A stretch of 9,596 bases of DNA from Polynucleobacter sp. (lineage in GTDB: Bacteria; Pseudomonadota; Gammaproteobacteria; Burkholderiales; Burkholderiaceae), in assembly GCA_020059445.1 (NCBI GenBank), contig JAGVCB010000049.1, forward strand, positions 1 to 9,596, given 5' to 3'. Positions within the stretch are counted from its first letter, which is position 1. Each line of letters begins with the position of its first letter. Of the stretch, positions 5,370-9,596 are shown in pieces. Position numbers and translations under genes: made by a program. Under the pieces are notes generated by a model, which saw nothing but the letters and a program-made list of their open reading frames with translations, had not been told where the DNA came from and searched no databases.

Positions 5370-7252
5370 TAAGCCGCCGCTGGGGCGCCCCCTTCGGCAA
5401 CCACTGTTGTACCACCCGTACCGCCGCCATTATTTGGCGCGCTTGGTGGATACTTCGGTGGACGTGGGTCTTTACCAGCCATGATGTCATTCACTTGATC
5501 GGCATCGATGGTCTCCCATTCGAGTAATGCCTTGACCATGACTTCCACTTTGTCACGATTGTCTTCAAGAATCTTCTTGGCCACAGCGTATTGCTTGTCA
5601 AGAATCGCACGGATCTCAACGTCTACTTTTTGCTGTGTGGCTTCAGACACTGATTTAGAGCTCATGGGGCCAAACATTCCTTGCTGGTCAGGATCAACAT
5701 AAACCATCGTACCGAGCACATCACTCATGCCGTAACGAGTGACCATGTCACGCGCCATTTTCGTGGCTCGCTCAAAATCATTCGATGCACCGGTGCTACT
5801 TGAGTTCAAGAAAATTTCCTCAGCCAAGCGACCGCCGAACAAGATTGAAATCTCCTCCAACATTTTGTCTTTGTACATGTTCACACGATCATGCTCAGGC
5901 AACTGCCAAGTCACACCCAACGCCCAACCACGCGGCATAATGCTGACCTTGTGAACAGGATCTGCCTTTGGCAATACCTTGGCCACAACCGCATGACCTG
6001 ATTCGTGATAAGCCGTGTTGCGACGCTCTTCTTCACGCATCACCGCAGACTTACGCTCAGGACCCATGAAGATTTTATCTTTCGCATCTTCAAAGTCTTG
6101 CATGTCAACTGTGCGTTTATTGCGGCGCGCCGCAAACAAAGCTGATTCGTTCACCAAGTTGGCCAAGTCTGCACCTGAGAATCCTGGTGTACCACGAGCC
6201 AATACCGCTGCATCAACGTCAGTGCTGATAGGCACCTTGCGCATGTGTACTTTAAGAATCTGTTCACGACCACGGATATCAGGCAAGCCGACATATACCT
6301 GACGGTCGAAACGACCTGGACGCAATAGGGCTTTATCCAGCACATCTGAACGGTTGGTTGCAGCAATCACAATCACACCGCTGTTCGCTTCAAAACCATC
6401 CATCTCAACCAACATCTGGTTCAGCGTTTGTTCGCGCTCATCATTACCACCGCCCATGCCAGCACCACGATGGCGACCAACAGCATCGATCTCATCGATG
6501 AAGACGATACAAGGCGCTTGCTTCTTCGCATTTTCAAACATGTCGCGCACACGAGCTGCACCAACACCGACAAACATCTCAACGAAGTCTGAGCCTGAGA
6601 TGGCGAAGAACGGCACTTTCGCCTCGCCAGCGATGGCTTTTGCCAGCAATGTTTTGCCTGTTCCAGGAGGACCTACCAAGAGAACACCTCTTGGGATGTG
6701 ACCGCCCAGCTTTTGGAATTTCGTTGGGTCTTTCAAGAAATCAACGAGTTCAAAAACTTCTTCTTTGGCTTCATCACACCCAGCAACATCTGCAAATGTG
6801 ACAGCGTTTGTATTTTCATCAATCAAGCGAGCTTTTGATTTACCAAATGAAAAAGCTCCGCCTTTGCCACCACCTTGCATTTGGCGCATCATTAAGAACC
6901 AAAAACCAATGATCAACAACGTTGGGCCCAGGTAGTACAAAATAGACACCAAGAGACTTTGCTCTTCATCTGCTTTACCAGTTACTTGAACGCCGTATTT
7001 CATCAAGTCACCAACCATCCAGATGTCCCCAGGGCTGACAACAGTATATTTTTGGCCATCGATTGGAACCACCTGAATGTTGCGACCTTGAACATCCACT
7101 CTCTTCACTTTGCCATTTTTGGCATCCTCCATGAATTGAGAATAGGTGATGTTTTCTTGAGCACGTGGCTTGTCGAATTGCTTGAAGACAGTGAACAGCA
7201 CGAGACCCACAATGAGCCACACACCAACTTTCTGCATCAAATTATTATTCAC
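5369..7252 (-). CDS. ftsH: ATP-dependent zinc metalloprotease FtsH
   Basis: FtsH is a hexameric inner-membrane AAA+ protease that degrades misassembled membrane proteins and regulatory proteins (in E. coli, sigma32 and LpxC). This 627-residue copy is full length. Membrane segments lie at about 9-24 and 103-122, with a periplasmic domain between them. The AAA module has Walker A GPPGTGKT (194-201), pore motif MFVGVG (226-231), Walker B IVFIDEID (249-256) and the second region of homology with RPGRFD (311-316). The zinc protease site is HESGH (416-420), with the third ligand D492 in SNDFERAT. The Gly/Pro/Ala-rich tail from about 596 is disordered. The start is GTG 7252, chosen because the strong AAGGAGG sits just upstream and family members begin MNN; the next ATG (codon 6) is too far from it. 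A 10-bp inverted repeat lies in the leader. It heads ftsH-folP-glmM. Confidence 0.98.
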   Translation of the reverse strand: MNNNLMQKVGVWLIVGLVLFTVFKQFDKPRAQENITYSQFMEDAKNGKVKRVDVQGRNIQVVPIDGQKYTVVSPGDIWMVGDLMKYGVQVTGKADEEQSLLVSILYYLGPTLLIIGFWFLMMRQMQGGGKGGAFSFGKSKARLIDENTNAVTFADVAGCDEAKEEVFELVDFLKDPTKFQKLGGHIPRGVLLVGPPGTGKTLLAKAIAGEAKVPFFAISGSDFVEMFVGVGAARVRDMFENAKKQAPCIVFIDEIDAVGRHRGAGMGGGNDEREQTLNQMLVEMDGFEANSGVIVIAATNRSDVLDKALLRPGRFDRQVYVGLPDIRGREQILKVHMRKVPISTDVDAAVLARGTPGFSGADLANLVNESALFAARRNKRTVDMQDFEDAKDKIFMGPERKSAVMREEERRNTAYHESGHAVVAKVLPKADPVHKVSIMPRGWALGVTWQLPEHDRVNMYKDKMLEEISILFGGRLAEEIFLNSSSTGASNDFERATKMARDMVTRYGMSDVLGTMVYVDPDQQGMFGPMSSKSVSEATQQKVDVEIRAILDKQYAVAKKILEDNRDKVEVMVKALLEWETIDADQVNDIMAGKDPRPPKYPPSAPNNGGGTGGTTVVAEGGAPAAA

Positions 7253-7256
7253 AAAG

Positions 7257-7263
7257 CCTCCTT
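7257..7263 (-). promoter_or_regulatory. Strong Shine-Dalgarno that fixes the GTG start of ftsH
   Basis: AAGGAGG, complementary to the 16S rRNA tail, lies 4 nt before GTG 7252. The nearest in-frame ATG is 15 nt further on, outside the working range, so translation should begin at GTG. The spacing is slightly short, which may moderate initiation. Confidence 0.8.
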
Positions 7264-7305
7264 AAGGCAGATATATCTATAGACCATGTAATTCTACTCC
7301 CTCCC

Positions 7306-7330
7306 CTTTTCAAGTGCTGAACTTGAAAAG
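7306..7330. repeat. Perfect inverted repeat in the rlmE-ftsH intergenic region
   Basis: CTTTTCAAGT and ACTTGAAAAG, 10-bp perfect arms, flank a 5-nt centre GCTGA, 54 nt before the ftsH start. Neither side is followed by a T-run (on the ftsH strand comes GGGGAGGGAG), so it is not a standard terminator. It could be an operator or an mRNA leader hairpin of ftsH. The rest of the 156-bp intergenic stretch is AT-rich, without a promoter I can defend. Confidence 0.6.
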
Positions 7331-7408
7331 TCATTAAATCCCATAGATTTGTTATGGTTTTAGCCTTTTTCACTGGCTTTTTGAGGTTTTTATTCTCAAG
7401 TCAAACAC

Positions 7409-8080
7409 TCACTTAAGATGTTTTCCTAAGAGAAAAGTTTCAGCCGATTTGTCTCTCGACGCTTTGGGCTTTCTAGGGGTGACTATTTTGAAGACTTTTT
7501 TGAATGATTCCACGATTTGGCTATAGCCACTGCCATGAAAGCACTTGATCAATAGGGCGCCATTGGGTTTAAGGTGGGCCTGGGAGAACTCCAAGGCCAA
7601 ATCAGCCAAATGCCCCATTCGGGCGGCATCAGCGGTTGATACACCCGATAAGTTTGGTGCCATGTCGGATAGCACCAAATCAACCCTTGGTCCTTCAGCA
7701 GAGTTTCCGGGCAATAAGGCTTCGAATTGCCTCAAAACCTCTTCCTCTCTGAAGTCACCTTGTAAAAAGGTCACGTCAGCAATGTCTTCCATTGGCAGAA
7801 TATCAATCGCAATGATCTTGCCAAAAGGTTTGCCATCGGGGGTGTCTGCGTTCTTTTTACCGAACTCCACCAAACGATTGCGGGCATATTGAGACCAGCT
7901 GCCAGGCGTACTGCCCAAGTCGACCACCACCATGCCAGGACCAATCAAACGATCTTGCTCATCAATTTCTTTTAATTTATAAGCTGCGCGCGCACGATAC
8001 CCTTCCCTTTGCGCCATTTTGACGTAGGGGTCGTTGAGGTGATCATTCAACCAGTCTTTATTAAATTTGTTCTTTGCCAC
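7409..8080 (-). CDS. rlmE: 23S rRNA 2'-O-ribose (U2552) methyltransferase RlmE
   Basis: RlmE (FtsJ, RrmJ) methylates the 2'-OH of U2552 in the A-loop of 23S rRNA in the 50S subunit, using S-adenosylmethionine. The protein has 223 residues, close to the family size of about 209. The SAM-binding motif [15 protein letters not shown] is at 51-64. The catalytic tetrad is K35 (AYKLKEID), D139 (LSDMAPN), K179 ([10 protein letters not shown]) and E214 (SAETFLLGK), aligned with E. coli K38, D124, K164 and E199. Motif I has S-T where many relatives have A-A or S-A, a mild change. The start is GTG 8080 with a weak ribosome site; the N-terminal stretch [23 protein letters not shown] is family-conserved, so a later start is unlikely. 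It is divergent from yhbY, another 50S-related gene, and upstream of ftsH; rlmE-ftsH pairing is widespread. Confidence 0.96.
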   Translation of the reverse strand: MAKNKFNKDWLNDHLNDPYVKMAQREGYRARAAYKLKEIDEQDRLIGPGMVVVDLGSTPGSWSQYARNRLVEFGKKNADTPDGKPFGKIIAIDILPMEDIADVTFLQGDFREEEVLRQFEALLPGNSAEGPRVDLVLSDMAPNLSGVSTADAARMGHLADLALEFSQAHLKPNGALLIKCFHGSGYSQIVESFKKVFKIVTPRKPKASRDKSAETFLLGKHLK

Positions 8081-8102
8081 GCTGTTCCACTTCTGTGTTC
8101 AA

Positions 8103-8117
8103 TGAGTGATTCACTCA
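8103..8117. promoter_or_regulatory. Palindrome in the rlmE-yhbY divergent promoter region
   Basis: TGAGTGA-T-TCACTCA is a perfect dyad with 7-bp arms, 22 bp before the rlmE start. A possible -10 for yhbY, TATAGT (8123-8128, 5 of 6), lies 5 bp from it, without a good -35. The overlapping TATACA on the other strand (8126-8121) could serve rlmE. The dyad could be an operator for both genes, but no known regulator matches that I recognise. Nothing else stands out in 8081-8218. Confidence 0.4.
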
Positions 8118-8218
8118 ATTTGTATAGTTAGATCACTCCATTTTCCGCTCTTTTTCATCTAGCACCCCATACTTTGCAATTTAATGCCTTATCATTGAGG
8201 TCTTCCAAAGAAATTTCT

Positions 8219-8698
8219 ATGCCAATACTTGAATTATCCTCTGCCGAACGCTCGGCACATCGCTCAGACGCCCATGCGTTAAAACCCATTGTTTTAATTG
8301 GTGCTGATGGCCTAACGCCAGCAGTTGTCAAAGAGGTGAACAATGGCCTTAACTTTCATGGCTTGATCAAAGTTCGCGTTTTTGGCGATGATCGCGAAAC
8401 TCGTGTGGCGATCTACAACCAATTGTGTGATGAGTTAAATGCTGCACCGATTCAACACATCGGTAAGTTATTGGTTCTTTTTAGACCTAAGGTAGAAAAA
8501 GAAGTCACTGAAAAGCGCCGCGGTAAATCTGGTGGCCCTAAAGTTGTGATGGTGAAAAAGTTTACGCGCAACCCTCAGCGTCGTCCAAAACCAGTGGCCA
8601 CCACTGTTCTTGGTAATGAGCGAGTGGCTGCAGGTGGTCAAGTGAAGCGTGCCAAGCCACGTCAAACCAGTGCCAAAAAGAAACAGCTCAGCCGTTAA
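8219..8698 (+). CDS. yhbY: YhbY-type CRM-domain ribosome assembly/RNA-binding protein with a basic extension
   Basis: The CRM (YhbY) domain covers residues 1 to about 90 and binds RNA; E. coli YhbY associates with pre-50S particles. The conserved core is visible: LKPIVLIGADGLTPAVVKEV with the GxxG loop GADG, then HGLIKVRVFGDDRETR, and IGKLLVLFRP at the end. The frame is open upstream to a TTG at 8174, but I choose ATG 8219, because the protein then begins like its family (MPILELSSAERSAHRSDAHALKP). The result is 159 residues, against about 97 in E. coli. The extra 65 or so residues are rich in Lys, Arg, Pro and Gly, probably disordered and RNA-binding; such tails occur in betaproteobacteria. 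It is divergent from rlmE, which also acts on the 50S subunit, and ends at a strong bidirectional terminator. Confidence 0.92.
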   Translation: MPILELSSAERSAHRSDAHALKPIVLIGADGLTPAVVKEVNNGLNFHGLIKVRVFGDDRETRVAIYNQLCDELNAAPIQHIGKLLVLFRPKVEKEVTEKRRGKSGGPKVVMVKKFTRNPQRRPKPVATTVLGNERVAAGGQVKRAKPRQTSAKKKQLSR

Positions 8699-8730
8699 TT
8701 TTTTAACTCTGAGTCTCCAATCAACAAATG

Positions 8731-8761
8731 AATAAGCCGCTGATGACAGCGGCTTATTTTT
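8731..8761. terminator. Bidirectional intrinsic terminator between yhbY and the DUF4149 gene
   Basis: AATAAGCCGCTG and CAGCGGCTTATT form a perfect 12-bp stem with an ATGA loop. On the plus strand it runs into TTATTTTTAA. On the minus strand it ends in CTTATTCATTTG, a weaker U-run. It lies 32 nt after the yhbY stop and about 50 nt after the stop of the convergent DUF4149 gene, so it should serve both, better for yhbY. Confidence 0.88.
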
Positions 8762-8807
8762 AACTTGCTCGTTTGCTTTGCTTGGTTACTTTGTTTTTTC
8801 TTTCATC

Positions 8808-9278
8808 TTATTCTATCGGCTTACTCAAGCGCCACAAGAGCACCAAGCCAATCAACGATTGCAGCAAATATACAATGCTTGAATAGGTATGAAGTCTACT
8901 GAAGGCTTCAGCCAAAGGTGAGAGCATCACCGGAAAGCCATGACTCAGAGCTTCCTCACGCAAAGAGTCCATCATGGGCTCAAAAATGAATGCAGACACT
9001 CCTGCGCAAATCAACATGGCCATTAAATACCAGCGGATATTTTTATAACGGCCACAGCCACGCTTGACCAATAGATTGGCGAAGACAATCAAACCCACGC
9101 TGAGGATCATGCTGATGATCCCCTCGATGCGGAACAGTGCACCAGCAACCATGCCAGCGACCTGGCGGTCTGAAAGGGTTGCAAATAAAGTGGGAGTCAC
9201 GATATAGCCCACCGTGATGATGCTACCCACCCACAGAGTCAAGATGAAAACAAAAACTCGTTGGGCAGTGATGTGCAT
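8808..9278 (-). CDS. DUF4149-family integral membrane protein
   Basis: This is a 156-residue inner-membrane protein of unknown function with four predicted membrane helices (about residues 7-29, 52-70, 82-100 and 132-150). Notable residues inside or beside the membrane are R50-E52 (LFRIEG) and the loop FEPMMDSLREEAL (99-111) followed by FSRLHTYSS (126-134). This pattern matches the DUF4149 proteins encoded next to greA in many Burkholderiales; the family call rests on the hydropathy layout and the location. The start is ATG 9278, with a weak ribosome site, 48 nt after greA, so both are probably on one transcript. It ends at the bidirectional terminator shared with yhbY. No catalytic motif is seen. 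Confidence 0.8.
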   Translation of the reverse strand: MHITAQRVFVFILTLWVGSIITVGYIVTPTLFATLSDRQVAGMVAGALFRIEGIISMILSVGLIVFANLLVKRGCGRYKNIRWYLMAMLICAGVSAFIFEPMMDSLREEALSHGFPVMLSPLAEAFSRLHTYSSIVYLLQSLIGLVLLWRLSKPIE

Positions 9279-9326
9279 CAGAAAGTTTCTTGAGGTTCGC
9301 CTGAGCTTGGTTTCAAGTTGGCTGGA

Positions 9327-9596
9327 TTAAATATATTTAACGTTCAGAATCTCAACTTCACGACTGCCGCCCGGTGATGAGAACGTGGCAACATCACCCT
9401 CTTCTTTACCGATCAGCGCTCTAGCAATTGGGGAGCTGATAGAGATTTTATTGGCTTCTAAATCAGCCTCGTCATCGCCCACGATTTGATAAGTGGCTTT
9501 TTTGCCATTTTCTAAATCTTCAATTTCAACTGTGGCCCCAAAAACAATGCGACCTTCAACATCCAATGTTGAAGGGTCGATGATCTGAGCAGCGGC
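9327..9596 (-). CDS. greA: Transcription elongation factor GreA, C-terminal part (start outside the window)
   Basis: The last 89 codons are present and the frame is open to the right edge. GreA enters the RNA polymerase secondary channel and stimulates cleavage of backtracked RNA. The visible part is the end of the coiled coil/linker (AAQIIDPSTLDVEGR) and the complete C-terminal FKBP-like domain. It shows the family signatures VFGATVEIEDLENGKKATYQIVGDDEAD and KISISSPIARALIGKEEGD, then a PGG (SSPGGSREVEIL) and the end VKYI. The catalytic acidic tip of the N-terminal coiled coil is not in the window. GreB is unlikely given the ISISSPIARALIGKEEGD segment. DUF4149 follows 48 nt downstream. Confidence 0.96.
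   Translation of the reverse strand, partial: AAAQIIDPSTLDVEGRIVFGATVEIEDLENGKKATYQIVGDDEADLEANKISISSPIARALIGKEEGDVATFSSPGGSREVEILNVKYI

Noticed and set aside
4607..6701. Several long open frames opposite or out of phase with folP and ftsH (for example 5101-5484 and 6354-6701 on the plus strand).
   Set aside because: They lack ribosome sites and family features and lie fully over well-conserved genes; they are by-products of the coding strand.
8174..8218. Longer YhbY from a TTG at 8174.
   Set aside because: No ribosome site there, and the extra 15 residues are not family-like; ATG 8219 fits the family N-terminus.
1..9596. CRISPR arrays, insertion sequences, tRNA or rRNA genes.
   Set aside because: No regularly spaced repeats, transposase-like frames or cloverleaf-forming segments were seen on either strand.

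Overview
The window most likely comes from the chromosome of a low-GC betaproteobacterium of the order Burkholderiales, and Polynucleobacter is my best guess. This is inferred from the gene order greA, DUF4149, yhbY, rlmE, ftsH, folP, glmM leading to pstS, from the betaproteobacterial look of FtsH and YhbY, and from a moderate base composition. Almost everything is read from the minus strand. Only yhbY and one small unknown gene are on the plus strand.

Right to left (direction of most transcription): the C-terminal part of greA (9596-9327); a DUF4149 membrane protein (9278-8808); a bidirectional terminator shared with convergent yhbY (8219-8698, plus strand); rlmE (8080-7409), divergent from yhbY; then ftsH, folP and glmM (7252-3159), packed with a 1-nt overlap (TAATG) and a 9-nt gap. 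This is a housekeeping block: transcript cleavage factor, ribosome assembly and 23S rRNA methylation, membrane proteolysis, folate synthesis and cell-wall precursor synthesis.

Between glmM and pstS lies an accessory arsenic-resistance module: a small lysine-tailed gene of unknown function (2927-3124, plus) divergent from arsR-arsI-arsC-acr3 (2767-321, minus). ArsR is the As(III)-responsive repressor, of the type with a C-terminal cysteine triad. The ArsI/CadI-family dioxygenase should release arsenite from organoarsenicals, ArsC reduces arsenate to arsenite, and Acr3 exports arsenite. In related Burkholderiales glmM is normally followed directly by the pst operon, so the module looks inserted there. 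The window ends in the first 30 codons of pstS (90-1), the periplasmic phosphate-binding protein.

The main observation is regulatory. Immediately upstream of arsR there is a Pho box on the arsR strand (ATGTCAT-ATAT-CTGTCAT, 17 of 18 positions to the E. coli consensus) exactly 10 bp before a -10 (TATCAT). A perfect 7-bp-arm palindrome covering that -10 is the likely ArsR operator. pstS has a weaker Pho box with the same 10-bp geometry. The sequence therefore predicts that arsenic detoxification is induced by phosphate starvation, when high-affinity phosphate (and arsenate) uptake is switched on, and is gated by ArsR. The same promoter places the transcription start at the arsR ATG, so the arsR mRNA may be leaderless.

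Other points of note are a textbook intrinsic terminator inside the first codons of folP, interleaved terminators at the 3' ends of glmM and the small plus-strand gene, a 10-bp-arm inverted repeat upstream of ftsH and a basic C-terminal extension on YhbY. There is no RNA gene, insertion sequence or CRISPR array in view, and no gene-free stretch longer than 300 bases.
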